DNA of 64,000 bases. Origin: Tranquillimonas rosea (lineage in GTDB: Bacteria; Pseudomonadota; Alphaproteobacteria; Rhodobacterales; Rhodobacteraceae). The DNA lies in the NCBI RefSeq assembly GCF_900111315.1, contig NZ_FOGU01000004.1:248001-312000 (forward strand). The letters are read 5' to 3'. Of this stretch, positions 35,023 to 44,375 are shown in pieces. The notes beneath the pieces are model-generated. The model had not been told where the DNA came from. It saw nothing but the letters and a program-made list of their open reading frames with translations, and ran no database searches. Every line of letters begins with the position of its first letter. The first letter of the stretch is position 1. The position numbers were made by a program, and so were the translations under genes.

Positions 35023-35628
35023 TCACGTCGCCTCGCGCCGCAGCACGAGGTCGATCAGGGCCGAACGCCCCGCATGCCCTGCGCCTTCGCGAATGTCGGC
35101 CTCGTAGCTGTCGAGCACCTCGATCTCACCATACGGGGCGAAGGCTGCGCGCAGCATCTCCTCGGTATAGAGGTTCTCGACACGGGGCGGACCGCCGGTA
35201 CCGAACTCCAGCTGTTTCGGCGTGTAGCCGTGCAGCAGTACGTGGCCGCCGGGCCGGGTGGCGTGGATCATGCCCGCGAACATCGCGTCTCGCGGGTCGG
35301 GCCCTGCGAACTGGATGAAGACCCCCACGACCGCGTCGAACGCCGCCTCGGGCCACGGATAGCTCTCGGCGTCGGCGACGTGGAAATCGACCGTCACGCC
35401 ACGCGCCTCGGCAAGGCCGCACGCCTTGGCGATGGCGTTGGCCGACCCGTCCCACGCGGTGACGTCGTGCCCCTGCTCGGCCAGCCACACGGAATTGCGC
35501 CCCTCGCCGTCCGCGACCGCGAGGATTCGCGACGGCGCCGCGAAGCGTCCCGCATGGCGACGGAGAAAGGCCGCCGGCTCGGTCCCGAACACGAAGTCCG
35601 GACTGGAAAAGCGTGCGTCCCAGTCCAT
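35023..35628 (-). CDS. Class I SAM-dependent methyltransferase
   Basis: A 201-residue methyltransferase. The SAM motif is ILAVADGEGRNSVWLAEQG (about residues 35-53), and the later DAVVGVFIQF and RPGGHVLLHGYTPKQL segments fit the TehB-like group. ATG 35628 begins two bases after the rhodanese stop, so they form one operon. In this setting methylation of a thiol or metalloid is possible, but nothing in the sequence decides the substrate. Confidence 0.8.
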   Translation of the reverse strand: MDWDARFSSPDFVFGTEPAAFLRRHAGRFAAPSRILAVADGEGRNSVWLAEQGHDVTAWDGSANAIAKACGLAEARGVTVDFHVADAESYPWPEAAFDAVVGVFIQFAGPDPRDAMFAGMIHATRPGGHVLLHGYTPKQLEFGTGGPPRVENLYTEEMLRAAFAPYGEIEVLDSYEADIREGAGHAGRSALIDLVLRREAT

Positions 35629-35630
35629 GC

Positions 35631-35990
35631 CTAGCCGCGGTTCACGGCGACGGGCGCGCCGGTGGCCATCTCGGTGCCGGTATAGGGCAGGCCCGCCTGT
35701 TTCCAGGCGCCGAAGCCGCCCTCCATATGCGCCAGCGGCGTGACCCCGGCGTCCAGCGCGGCGGCGGCCACCTTTCCAGACCGGGCGCCCGAGCCGCAAT
35801 GCAGCACGATGCGCTTGCCGTCCTGGGTCGGCAGCGCGTGCGCGCGGAAGAACGCCATCGGCATCAGGAAGGCGCCGTCGATATGCTCCATCATGTATTC
35901 AGGGGGCGTCCGCACGTCGATCAGGACGATTTCGCCGGCGTCGAGCGCGGCCTTGACCGTCTCGGGAGTCCAGTTCTCGACTTCGGCCAT
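35631..35990 (-). CDS. Rhodanese-like sulfurtransferase
   Basis: A 119-residue single rhodanese domain with the catalytic loop LHCGSGARSGK. Rhodaneses carry sulfane sulfur as a cysteine persulfide and pass it to thiols or cyanide. ATG 35990 follows AAGGAG. It lies between the SulP permease and the methyltransferase in the sulfur block and likely shares their transcription unit. Confidence 0.9.
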   Translation of the reverse strand: MAEVENWTPETVKAALDAGEIVLIDVRTPPEYMMEHIDGAFLMPMAFFRAHALPTQDGKRIVLHCGSGARSGKVAAAALDAGVTPLAHMEGGFGAWKQAGLPYTGTEMATGAPVAVNRG

Positions 35991-36056
35991 GTTGGGCTCC
36001 TTGCAAGGTGGTGTCTGTCACGGGGCGAACCTTCGAGGACGCCGCCGCGTTCCGTG

Positions 36057-37802
36057 TCATTCGGCGGCCGACGCACGATCATCCTCGCCCTTTCCCGTCA
36101 GCCGGCACCAGGCATCGTACTGCGCGAGGAACACCTCGCCGTTCAGGTCCTTCAGGAAATGCGTGGTCTTCAGCCGGTCCATCACCGGGCCCTTCACCTC
36201 GGACAGGTGCAGGCCGATCCCGACCTCGCGCAGCCGCTGGTTCACCGCCTCGAGGCTTTCGAGCGCGGAATAGTCGATCTCGTTCACCGCCGAGCACATC
36301 AGGACGACATGGCGCAGCTCGCGCGTCTCGCTGACCCGGCGCTGGATCAGATCCTCGAGGAAGCGCGCGTTGACGAAATAGAGGCTCTCGTCGACCCGCA
36401 GGGTCAGCATGCGCGGGTCGGTGGTCACGTCGTGGCGGTGGATGTTGCGGAAATGATGCGTTCCGGGCACCAGCCCGACCTCGGCGACGTGCGGCTGCGA
36501 CGTCTTGTAGAGGTGCAGCACGATCGAAAGGATCACACCCGAGGCGACGCCGATCTCGACGCCGAGCGCCAGCGTCAGCGTGATCGTCGCCGCCACCGCC
36601 GCGAAGTCCGACCGCGAGTAGCGCCACGTGTTCTTCAGAATCGACAGGTCGATGAGGCTCAGCACCGCCACGATGATCGTCGCCGCCAGCGTCGCCTTCG
36701 GCAGGAAATAGACCAGCGGCGTCAGCGCCAGCGCCGCGATCGCCAGCCCGATGGCGGTGAAGGCCCCCGCGGCTGGCGTCTCGGCGCCCGCGTCGAAGTT
36801 GACGACGGACCGCGCGAAGCCGCCCGTGACCGGATAGCCGCCGGTGAAGGCGGCGCCGAGGTTGGCGGCGCCGAGACCGATCAGTTCCTGGTCCGGATCG
36901 ATCCGCTGCCGCTTCTTGGCCGCCAGCGTCTGCGCGACCGAGATCGACTCCACGAAGCCGATGATCGAGATCAGGATCGCCGGCAGCACCAGCTGCCGGA
37001 GCAGGTCCGGCGCCAACCCCGGCATCGTCAGCGGCGGCAGGCTCTGAGGCACATCGCCCACGATGGCGACCCCCTGATCGGCCAGCCCGAAACCGAACAC
37101 CGCCAGCGTGGTGACGACGACCGCGGCGACCGGCCCTGCCTTGGTGGCGATGTCAGCGACCAACGGCCCCGCCCCCAACCGCCGCAGCAACGGCTTCAGG
37201 CCCTTGCGAACCCAGAACAGGAACGCGGTCGCCCCGGCACCGATCAGCAGCGTGAGGCCGCTGGTGTCATCCAGATGCGTGGCGAGTTCGCGCACCATCT
37301 CGATAAGTGTGTGCCCCCCGGCATCAACCCCAAGCAGGTGCTTGAACTGGCTCGTGGCGATCAGCACGCCCGAGGCGGTGATGAAGCCCGCGATCACCGG
37401 GTGGCTGAGGAAGTTGGCGAGGAAGCCCAGCCGCAGCACACCCAGCAGCAGCAGGAACCCGCCCGAGAGCAGCGCCAGCGTCAGCGCCGCCACGGCATAA
37501 CCCGCCGTTCCCTGCTCGGCCACCTGCCCCACCGCGGACGCCGTCAGCAACGAGACCACCGCCACCGGCCCCACGGCCAGCGCGCGGCTCGTCCCGAAAA
37601 CGGCGTAGAGCAGGATCGGCACGATCGAGGCATAGAGCCCCGCCTGCGGCGGCAACCCCGCCAAGAGCGCGTAGGCAAGCGATTGCGGGATCAGCATGAT
37701 CGTCACGATCACCGCCGCGATCAGATCGTTCGTCAGGGCATGCCGGCCGTACCCGCGACCCCAGTCGAGGATCGGCAGATAACGGGCAAGACGTGCGGAC
37801 AT
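36057..37802 (-). CDS. SulP family anion permease with STAS domain
   Basis: A 581-residue permease of the SulP/SLC26 family. About 10-12 hydrophobic segments from residue 20 to 430 include LIPQSLAYALLAGLPPQAGLYAS, the SulP signature region, and GFVESISVAQTLAAKKRQ. A C-terminal STAS domain (residues about 455-560) follows. Expected cargo is sulfate or a related anion; position next to rhodanese and sulfide-detoxification genes favours sulfate or sulfite. The DUF2892 pseudogene lies just upstream on the same strand. Confidence 0.9.
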   Translation of the reverse strand: MSARLARYLPILDWGRGYGRHALTNDLIAAVIVTIMLIPQSLAYALLAGLPPQAGLYASIVPILLYAVFGTSRALAVGPVAVVSLLTASAVGQVAEQGTAGYAVAALTLALLSGGFLLLLGVLRLGFLANFLSHPVIAGFITASGVLIATSQFKHLLGVDAGGHTLIEMVRELATHLDDTSGLTLLIGAGATAFLFWVRKGLKPLLRRLGAGPLVADIATKAGPVAAVVVTTLAVFGFGLADQGVAIVGDVPQSLPPLTMPGLAPDLLRQLVLPAILISIIGFVESISVAQTLAAKKRQRIDPDQELIGLGAANLGAAFTGGYPVTGGFARSVVNFDAGAETPAAGAFTAIGLAIAALALTPLVYFLPKATLAATIIVAVLSLIDLSILKNTWRYSRSDFAAVAATITLTLALGVEIGVASGVILSIVLHLYKTSQPHVAEVGLVPGTHHFRNIHRHDVTTDPRMLTLRVDESLYFVNARFLEDLIQRRVSETRELRHVVLMCSAVNEIDYSALESLEAVNQRLREVGIGLHLSEVKGPVMDRLKTTHFLKDLNGEVFLAQYDAWCRLTGKGEDDRASAAE

Positions 37803-37944
37803 CTGAAACCTTTACTTCGTTCGATCACGGACGGGCGCAGCCGGCCGATCAGGTCCGGCCATCCTTGTCGAGACGGCGGGCGCCTCCGTTCCCGTCATAG
37901 CCCGCGGCAGCGGTCCGCGCGAGGATGTCGCCGCCTCCGGGCCG

Positions 37945-38157
37945 TCATACGCGCGTTCGGCAGGTGCGGATGCCCAGGACAGAATAGGCCGGGCAATTGC
38001 CGAGTAGGGACGTCACCAGCAGCACTGCCGCCACGACAAGCAAGAGCCAGTGCAGCTACCCCGCCATCAGCGCCGGCACGGCAAAGGCCAGCGCGACCAA
38101 CAAGACGGCCACGAGCACTCTCACGCCCCGGTCCACCTTACCCATGTTCACGGTCAT
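37945..38157 (-). pseudogene. DUF2892 (YgaP-type) membrane protein, amber-interrupted
   Basis: From ATG 38157 (ribosome site GAGGAGTGAGAGAG) the frame reads MTVNMGKVDRGVRVLVAVLL, two hydrophobic helices and the family ending GNCPAYSVLGIRTC, closing with TGA at 37945-37947. It is interrupted once, at codon 34, by TAG (38056-38058) between the two helices. Both halves are in the same frame and typical of DUF2892, so a single substitution broke the gene. These proteins are often encoded beside rhodanese and Crp-type regulators, as here. Readthrough cannot be excluded. Confidence 0.75.
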
Positions 38158-38231
38158 CTCTCTCACTCCTCGATGGAGAATTTGCGATGACCTCTTCTCT
38201 CACGAGATGGCGTGGCGGGACGGTGACATCG

Positions 38232-38912
38232 TCACACTGCGCCGGAAGATCTCGCCAGACGCTCCAGCCCCTCGCGGCCCGTCAGGTGGACCTCGCCGCG
38301 CGCCTGCTCGATCCAGCCCCGGCGATGGAACTCGGACAGGGTGCGCGAGACGACCTCGCGCGCGGTTCCCAGTTCGCTCGCGAGCATCTGGTGGGTGGCG
38401 TGTACGACGCCGCCCGAATCCGCCAGTTCCAGCAGGCGCGCGGCCAGGCGCACGTCCATGCGCTGAAACACGATGTCGTCGATCAGGGTGAAGAGATCGG
38501 TGATGCGGCGGGAATAGGCCTTGAACACGAACGCGCGGAACACGGGCGAGCGACCGGCCAGATCGTCGAAGGTTGCGCGGGGGATGGCCACCGCGCGCAC
38601 GTCGGTCTCGGCGATGCCGTCGGCGGCGTACTCCTCGAAGGCCAGCATGCAGGCGGTGGTCAGAACGCAGCTCTCGCCCGCATGGACGCGGTATAGAAAG
38701 ACCTCGCGCCCGGTGCTGGAGCGCTGCTGAACCCGGACGGTGCCGTCGAGCAGAAGCAGCAGGTTGTCCGCCGACTGGCCGGGCGCGAATATTTGCGTCC
38801 CCGCTGGCACGCTGACGATGTCGCTGCCCTGCACCAGCGCAGCGCGAAGGTCTGGCGGCAGGCGCTTGAGCCCCTCGAACCGATCGATCCAGTTCTCCGT
38901 CACCGTGCTCAT
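38232..38912 (-). CDS. Crp/Fnr family transcriptional regulator
   Basis: A 226-residue regulator with an N-terminal cyclic-nucleotide-binding-like domain (GTQIFAPGQSADNLLLLLDG) and a C-terminal HTH (MLASELGTAREVVSRTLSEF). It lacks the N-terminal Fe-S cysteines of FNR but has a Cys pair, Cys82 and Cys88 in GESCVLTTACML, where a thiol switch could sit. ATG 38912 starts MSTVTENWID. It borders SulP, rhodanese and DUF2892 genes, so control of sulfur genes is a fair guess. Confidence 0.85.
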   Translation of the reverse strand: MSTVTENWIDRFEGLKRLPPDLRAALVQGSDIVSVPAGTQIFAPGQSADNLLLLLDGTVRVQQRSSTGREVFLYRVHAGESCVLTTACMLAFEEYAADGIAETDVRAVAIPRATFDDLAGRSPVFRAFVFKAYSRRITDLFTLIDDIVFQRMDVRLAARLLELADSGGVVHATHQMLASELGTAREVVSRTLSEFHRRGWIEQARGEVHLTGREGLERLARSSGAV

Positions 38913-39030
38913 CGGCCCCGCCCCTATGCGTGCCACCCCGCCTCGTTCGTGATGATAGCCGACGGACGCCCGAAAGGGGACACCGGCGTCAGGCGCCGCG
39001 CGGGTCATCTCGCGCGGCGCGGGCCGGCGC

Positions 39031-39882
39031 CTAGCGCACCAGCAGGATCGGCACCTTGCAGGTCCGGATCATCTCGAGGCTGGTCGAGCCCACGAACAGC
39101 GACCGGAGCCGCGAGTGGCCCGAGGCGCCCATCACCATGTGATCGAATCCGGCATCCTCGATGAGCTTGCCGAGCGCCTCTTCGGGCTGACCGGACAGGA
39201 TCTGCGTCTCGGTCTCGAGCCCCGCTGCAGACAGCATGGCCTTGGCGTCGGCCAGCCCCTTCTTCACGCTCTCGGTCTCGGAGCCTGCCGTCACGACCGT
39301 GACCGACAGACCCGCATAGATCCGGCTGCGCGCGACATAGTCGACCGCGCGCATGGCACTGGCGCTGCCGTCATAGGCGACGAGCACACGGTTGATCGAG
39401 CGGAAGGCGCGCGAGGCGACGAACAGCGGCTTGCGCGCGACGCGCATCACCCGCTCGAGGTTGGAGCCGAGATGCCCCTTGGCAAAATCGACGGCCTCGC
39501 CGCGCTTGCCGATCAGGATCATCTCGGCGCCCGCCTCCTTCTCGGAGATGGCCTCGACGAGATCGCCGTGCCGGAGATGTTCGGTCGCCTTCACCCCGGC
39601 CTCGTCGAGCAGCACCTTGGCGTCCTCCAGGATCGCCCGGCCCCGGTGGACGACCAGCTTGGCCCGCTGCTCGTCCAGGCTCGACAATTCCTGCAGGAGC
39701 GAACTGCGCGCCCCGAGCGCGATGGAGCCGGACAGGTCCGACCCCGCCCCGCCCTCGCGCCGGCCCAGCACGTGCATCAGCTCGACCGACAGGCCGGTGC
39801 GTTCAGCGATCCACGCGGCATGGTCGCAGACGCTTTTCGAATAGGTGGAGCCGTCCACCAGCGCGATGAGTTTCTCGGTCAT
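39031..39882 (-). CDS. Tandem universal stress protein
   Basis: A 283-residue protein made of two UspA domains (about residues 1-145 and 150-283). The ATP-binding motif is clear in the second half, GASGHSRLRSLFVGST, and weaker in the first, GKRGEAVDFAKGHLGS. The start MTEKLIALVDGSTYS is a Usp N-terminus. It is 13 bp downstream of a SulP permease, a common pairing for BicA/SulP transporters with Usp proteins. The role may be ATP-linked regulation of the permease. Confidence 0.88.
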   Translation of the reverse strand: MTEKLIALVDGSTYSKSVCDHAAWIAERTGLSVELMHVLGRREGGAGSDLSGSIALGARSSLLQELSSLDEQRAKLVVHRGRAILEDAKVLLDEAGVKATEHLRHGDLVEAISEKEAGAEMILIGKRGEAVDFAKGHLGSNLERVMRVARKPLFVASRAFRSINRVLVAYDGSASAMRAVDYVARSRIYAGLSVTVVTAGSETESVKKGLADAKAMLSAAGLETETQILSGQPEEALGKLIEDAGFDHMVMGASGHSRLRSLFVGSTSLEMIRTCKVPILLVR

Positions 39883-39895
39883 GGCGTCTCCTCCC

Positions 39896-41377
39896 TCAAT
39901 GCGCCATCAGCTTGTCCATCGCACCAGGCTTGTCATGCTCGGCAAGCCTGTCGACGATGGTTTCGGACGCCTCGTTCATGCCGACGATCTCGACCTCTGA
40001 CCCGTCTCTGCGGAACTTGAGCACGGCCATGTCGAGCGCGGCAACCGAAGAGATGTCCCAGATATGCGCGCGGCTCACGTCGATGACCACGCGGTCGGCC
40101 GCTTCCTTGAAGTCGAACGCCGCCATGAAGTCCTCGGCCGAGGCGAAGAAGAGCTGCCCCTCGACGTGGTAGGTGCGCACGCGTCCGTCGTCGGACAGGG
40201 TCGAGGTGACGCGGAAGAGCTGTGCGATCTTGGCCGCAAAGAACAGCCCCGACAGCAACACGCCGACGAGCACGCCGATGGCGAGGTTGTGGGTGTAGAC
40301 CACCACCACGACAGTCGCGAGCATCACCACCGAGGACGACCGGGGATGCGTCCTGAGATCCTTGATCGACGACCACGAGAACGTGCCGATCGACACCATG
40401 ATCATCACCGCGACGAGCGCCGCCATCGGGATCTGCGCCACCAGGTCACCCAGCACCACCACGAGGAACAGCAGGAACACCCCGGCCGCAAAGCACGACA
40501 GCCGCCCACGCCCGCCGGATTTCACGTTGATCATCGACTGGCCGATCATGGCGCAGCCCGCCATGCCGCCGATGAAGCCGGTGGCGGTATTGGCGATGCC
40601 CTGGCCGATGCACTCCTGGTTCCGGTCCGAGGGCGTGTCCGTCAGGTCGTCGACGATGTTCTCGGTCATCAGGCTTTCGAGCAGGCCGACCACCGCCACC
40701 GCCACCGAATAGGGCAGGATGATCGTCAGCGTCTCGAGGTTCAGCGGAATGTCCGGGATCAGGAAGACCGGCAGCGAGTCGGGCAGCGCGCCCATGTCGC
40801 CCACGGTTCGCACCTCCCAGCCCATCAGCGACACGACGGCCGTGAGCACGACGATCGTCACCAGAGGCGACGGCACCGTTCGGGTCAGGTAGGGAAAGAG
40901 ATAGATGATCCCCAGCGCCACCGCGACCAGCGGATAGGTCAGCCACGGCACGCCCACCAGTTCGGGGATCTGCGCCATGAAGATCAGGATCGCCAGCGCG
41001 TTCACGAACCCGGTCATCACCGAGCGCGACACGAACCGCATCAGCTGCCCCAGCCGCGCGAAACCGGCGGCGATCTGCAGCAGACCGGCCAGAACCGTCG
41101 TCGCCAGCAGGTATTCCAGCCCGTAATCCCGCACGAGCGTCACCATCAGCACGGCGGTCGCCGCCGTCGCGGCCGAAATCATGCCGGGCCGCCCGCCCGC
41201 GATGGCGGTGATCACCGCGATCGAGAACGAGGCATAGAGCCCGACCTTGGGATCGACGCCTGCGATGATCGAGAACGCGATGGCCTCGGGGATCAGCGCC
41301 AGGGCCACCACGAGCCCCGACAGAAGGTCGCCACGGATATTGCCGAGCCATTGGGCCCGATAGTCGTTGATTGTCAT
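39896..41377 (-). CDS. SulP family permease (BicA-like) with STAS domain
   Basis: A 493-residue SulP transporter, shorter than the one at 36 kb. The signature region is [20 protein letters not shown], with [28 protein letters not shown] in the middle, a form typical of the SulP branch that includes cyanobacterial BicA bicarbonate carriers. The C-terminal STAS domain covers about residues 405-490 ([13 protein letters not shown]). Cargo may be bicarbonate or sulfate. It is the first gene of a two-gene operon with the universal stress protein. Confidence 0.87.
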   Translation of the reverse strand: MTINDYRAQWLGNIRGDLLSGLVVALALIPEAIAFSIIAGVDPKVGLYASFSIAVITAIAGGRPGMISAATAATAVLMVTLVRDYGLEYLLATTVLAGLLQIAAGFARLGQLMRFVSRSVMTGFVNALAILIFMAQIPELVGVPWLTYPLVAVALGIIYLFPYLTRTVPSPLVTIVVLTAVVSLMGWEVRTVGDMGALPDSLPVFLIPDIPLNLETLTIILPYSVAVAVVGLLESLMTENIVDDLTDTPSDRNQECIGQGIANTATGFIGGMAGCAMIGQSMINVKSGGRGRLSCFAAGVFLLFLVVVLGDLVAQIPMAALVAVMIMVSIGTFSWSSIKDLRTHPRSSSVVMLATVVVVVYTHNLAIGVLVGVLLSGLFFAAKIAQLFRVTSTLSDDGRVRTYHVEGQLFFASAEDFMAAFDFKEAADRVVIDVSRAHIWDISSVAALDMAVLKFRRDGSEVEIVGMNEASETIVDRLAEHDKPGAMDKLMAH

Positions 41378-41710
41378 TGAACTGTTCGTCCCTCTCCGGC
41401 CCGCGTCATTTCCAGCGCACCGGCTATCGTCTCAGGTCTTATCGGTTGTCCGGCGGATCGGCGGCCGGAAGAGCCACCCGGGAATCGCACCCGGGTCCTT
41501 GCGATCGGCGCTCGGATACTCGGCCCCGCCCCGAACTGCAACGCATCTCCCCGTTCCCGGCATCCCCGCGGACGGCCCGGACCGGGGGTGCCTCGCGATT
41601 GCGCGACTTCGTGGGCGGGGTGCACAGACAGACGCCACCGGGACGAGAGCGCAGACGGGCCGCAGGAGGTCAGCGGCGAACGGGACCGACGGATCCGCGC
41701 GGTAGGGCGA
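41378..41710. other. Intergenic region, no gene seen
   Basis: Between the SulP start and the end of the sulfotransferase-like gene I see only overlapping shadow frames on both strands. It must contain the promoter of the SulP-Usp operon; no clear -35/-10 pair or palindrome stood out. Confidence 0.5.
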
Positions 41711-42361
41711 TCACTTGTCGAGCTTCTGCCCGACGAGCCTCGCCAGATCGGCATGGGTCGCCGTCTTCTTGTAGCTCTCCGGTTCGACCCATTCGAGACA
41801 ATGCTTCATCGTCTCCTCGTCGACGTCGACCGCCAGGTAGTCGGCGATCTCGCAAACGGTGCTGCGAGGATGGAGCAGCAGCTTTTCATAGCTGACGATG
41901 AGGGTCGGCAGCCGGTGCCTCTTGAAGAACTCGAAATTGCGCTTGGCCCGGTTGAAGGACATGAAGACGGCACGCTCCGGCGGCCAGTCGTTCCGCCGCT
42001 GCATCCCCAGATACACGGCGCCCGCGTCTCGGGTCACGAGGATCAGGCGCGGGTTTCGCAGCAGCGGAAGTATGTCTTCTAAGTATTCGATAGAATGGGG
42101 GAATTTCCAGCCCCACACGTCCCTCGCGGAATTGCTCTCTTCGATGTGCCCCGGCATGAGCGGTAGGTTTTCGGGGCCGTAGAAACGACGGTCCTCCAGG
42201 TTGTTCCCCACGGTATCGCCAAGATGCACGCCGAGCATGTTGACCACACCTGCAACCGACGTGGTACCGCCGCGCATGACGCCGAAGATGTGCACGGTTT
42301 TCTTCGGGTTTTCCCGAGACTCGGGGCTTTCAAAAAAGACCGCGGTCGCCTTCCGCTCCAT
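41711..42361 (-). CDS. Sulfotransferase-family P-loop protein
   Basis: A 216-residue protein with an N-terminal phosphosulfate-binding-type loop HIFGVMRGGTTSVAGVV (about residues 24-40) and a later LILVTRDAGAVYLGMQRRNDW segment comparable with the 3'-phosphate-binding strand of PAPS sulfotransferases. It would transfer sulfate to a carbohydrate or other acceptor. ATG 42361 is preceded by GAAGGCAG. Its codon use is less G/C-biased than its neighbours, and it abuts the island, so it may be acquired. Confidence 0.65.
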   Translation of the reverse strand: MERKATAVFFESPESRENPKKTVHIFGVMRGGTTSVAGVVNMLGVHLGDTVGNNLEDRRFYGPENLPLMPGHIEESNSARDVWGWKFPHSIEYLEDILPLLRNPRLILVTRDAGAVYLGMQRRNDWPPERAVFMSFNRAKRNFEFFKRHRLPTLIVSYEKLLLHPRSTVCEIADYLAVDVDEETMKHCLEWVEPESYKKTATHADLARLVGQKLDK

Positions 42362-42784
42362 CACTCGCTGCCTTCAAAGTATAAAACGAAACGATTTCTT
42401 GTACTGTTGTGAAGCTGTGCATGCAAGGCGCCGCCAGCCGAGCCGCGCTGGCTTGTCTGGACATCCCGGACTGCCGGCATCGGGGGACAGCCCCACGTTG
42501 CTCGGGCCGCGGCTCCGTCGCAGCGCTGCCAACGGGGCATATGAATGCGCACCGGACTGATTCGCGCAAGGCGCGCCTCTCGTATGGCATTGTAAATATG
42601 AGGTAAATCGGAACCACCTCGGTCGGCAAGGGCAAAAGCGTGCGCACTGCGACTAAAAGCGTGGACACCTCCGAATACCGGCTCGCAGCGGCGGTTCGAG
42701 CCGCCCATAGCCAGAATGCCGACCTGACGAACGGCCATGTGCCGGTTCCAGGGCCCGTTTCGGCGGCTCAGAGGGTAATTCGCG
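42362..42784. other. Island left flank without a gene
   Basis: No supported gene in 423 bp. AT-rich patches (TATAAAACGAAACG near 42380, GTAAATATGAGGTAAATC near 42595) alternate with GC-rich hairpins. It contains an IS21-like end (42634-42667). It marks the junction between core chromosome and the accessory island. Confidence 0.45.
42634..42667 (-). mobile_element. IS21-family-like terminal repeat remnant
   Basis: Read on the minus strand from 42667, the sequence begins TGTCCACGCTTTT and repeats CACGCTTTT 21 bp later, with TGCGCAC between (42641-42647). Tandem subterminal repeats about 21 bp apart behind a terminal TGT resemble IS21-family ends. No istA/istB genes are present, so it would be a solo remnant. 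Confidence 0.35.
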
Positions 42785-43867
42785 TCAGGCGGACGCAGGT
42801 CGGCTGTTGAGCCACCGCCAGCGGGTCATGTTGTAGGCGAGGTTCGCCATGGTGATCGCCGCCCGCGCACGGGCCAGCCCGATGGTCCTTATGGTCATGC
42901 CCATGCGCGCCTTCTGGTGGGCGAAGACGTGCTCGACCTTGGATCGGACCGCGGATTTCGCGGCATTGACACGGCAGGTGCGCTTCGGCATCGGCCGGCC
43001 TCTCGGCTTGCGGCGATGGATGCGGCTGAGCATGCCCCGCGCCTCCAGCCACTCCTCATTCTCCGCCGAGCGGTAGGCGCTGTCGGCCCAGACCGACCTC
43101 GACGTGTTGGTCTGCGCGATCAGCCCCTCGCGGAGTTGTCCGCCATCGTGGCAGGCAGCATCGGTCACCGTCTGGCAGCGGATCAGCCCGTGCATCCGGT
43201 CGATGGAGATATGGCTCTTGTAGCCGTAGACCGGGATCGCGATATCGACTGGCTTCGTGCCGTCGGCGCGTGCTTTCGCCTTGGAATACTTGACGGTCCA
43301 ACGGCCATCGACGTCCTTCTGCCGCGCTTTCGCAGGCTTGTCCGGCCAGATGTCGTCCGCCGTCTTGCCCGCCTTGATCTGGGCCTTCTCGCCGTCCGTA
43401 TTCCGCTGCCGCGGCGCCGCGATGAGGCTGGCATCGATGATCTGACCCCCGCGCGGCAGGTAGCCCGCCGCCGTGATCGCGCGGTCGAGGCGTGCGAACA
43501 ATTCGTCCAGCGCGCCAGCCGCGATCAGTGCTTCTCGGAAGTCCCAGAGCGTATTGGCGTCGGGCACACGGCTCTCCGGCCCGAGCTGGCAGAACCGCAT
43601 CCAGGACAGCCGGTCGCGCGTCAGGTATTCGGTCTGCTCCAGCGAGAGCCCGTGCAGCGATTGCAGGACCAGCATCCGGAACTTCAGAACGGGATCGAAG
43701 GACGGACGGCCACCCTTCCAGCTTGGCGGGCGGCCGAGGGCCTTCTCCAGGACCGGTCGGAAGATCTCGAAGTCCACTGTCGCCGCGAGTGTCTCTAGCG
43801 GATCACCCTGCGCCGAGATCTCCGCCAGCCGATCCGTGATAGACCAGAATCCCATCTGTCCCGTCAT
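42785..43867 (-). CDS. IS5-family transposase
   Basis: A 360-residue DDE transposase of the IS5 family, with N-terminal DUF772-type region (FRMLVLQSLHGLSLEQTEYL) and catalytic-domain pieces IIDASLIAAPRQRN, SVWADSAYRSAENEEWL and VRSKVEHVFAHQK. The frame is complete, so it may be active. ATG 43867 starts MTGQMGFWS. The same frame stays open upstream into an unrelated transposase remnant, which is a fortuitous fusion. I could not define its terminal inverted repeats. Confidence 0.85.
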   Translation of the reverse strand: MTGQMGFWSITDRLAEISAQGDPLETLAATVDFEIFRPVLEKALGRPPSWKGGRPSFDPVLKFRMLVLQSLHGLSLEQTEYLTRDRLSWMRFCQLGPESRVPDANTLWDFREALIAAGALDELFARLDRAITAAGYLPRGGQIIDASLIAAPRQRNTDGEKAQIKAGKTADDIWPDKPAKARQKDVDGRWTVKYSKAKARADGTKPVDIAIPVYGYKSHISIDRMHGLIRCQTVTDAACHDGGQLREGLIAQTNTSRSVWADSAYRSAENEEWLEARGMLSRIHRRKPRGRPMPKRTCRVNAAKSAVRSKVEHVFAHQKARMGMTIRTIGLARARAAITMANLAYNMTRWRWLNSRPASA

Positions 43868-44375
43868 CGCCTGCCTCCTACGCCCTCGGGCGCAGTGAAT
43901 CACGATCCGACGTTCAGCGCGAGGTTTTCGGAGCCGTCCAGTTTCCTGCCGAATGGTCAGGGACCCGGCGAACGCTGCTCGCCCCATCGCCTTGCATTCA
44001 TCGATGGTCGAATAACTCCGCGAGAGATTATGCTCGACGCCGATCGCCCTACTTCGTTCTTGCCGGTGCAATCGCGTTCGCATGACCTGGTCTTCATGAA
44101 ACTCTGTGGTCGAAGGATCTTCGCGTCGCATATCCGCCATGAGCCGCAGAATTTCCGGCAAAGTCATATCGGCGAAGGCCGTAATCTGAAGTCGGACTTC
44201 AACGGGCTCCTTGACCATGGGCAGGATGACCGTTGCGAGGTTCATGTCATCTGGATCGACAAAGACCCTCACCTTGCCCCGGATAGCATGTTTCTCTCGC
44301 AGCTCCTGAAGTTCATCGGAGTTGAACCAAACTCCTTGGAACACACGGACGCCTTCATCGGTCGGGGTGACTTCC
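43868..44375 (-). pseudogene. Mu/TnsB-type transposase C-terminal remnant
   Basis: Upstream of the IS5 transposase the minus-strand frame encodes GVRVFQGVWFNSDELQELR then KVRVFVDPDDMNLATVIL, the beta-barrel typical of the Mu/TnsB/TniA transposase C-terminus, followed by a helical tail. The catalytic DDE domain is missing: at 44375/44376 the sequence switches into an IS3 remnant, and the other end runs toward the IS5 copy. It therefore records a former Tn7/Tn5053-like element, in the opposite orientation to tniQ at 48.9 kb. Confidence 0.6.

Noticed and set aside
42681-42710. tRNA T-arm-like hairpin GGCGGTTCGAGCCGCC as a left attachment copy of tRNA-Arg
   Set aside because: The flanking bases do not match the tRNA-Arg 3' end and the loop is six rather than seven bases, so it is not an att duplicate.
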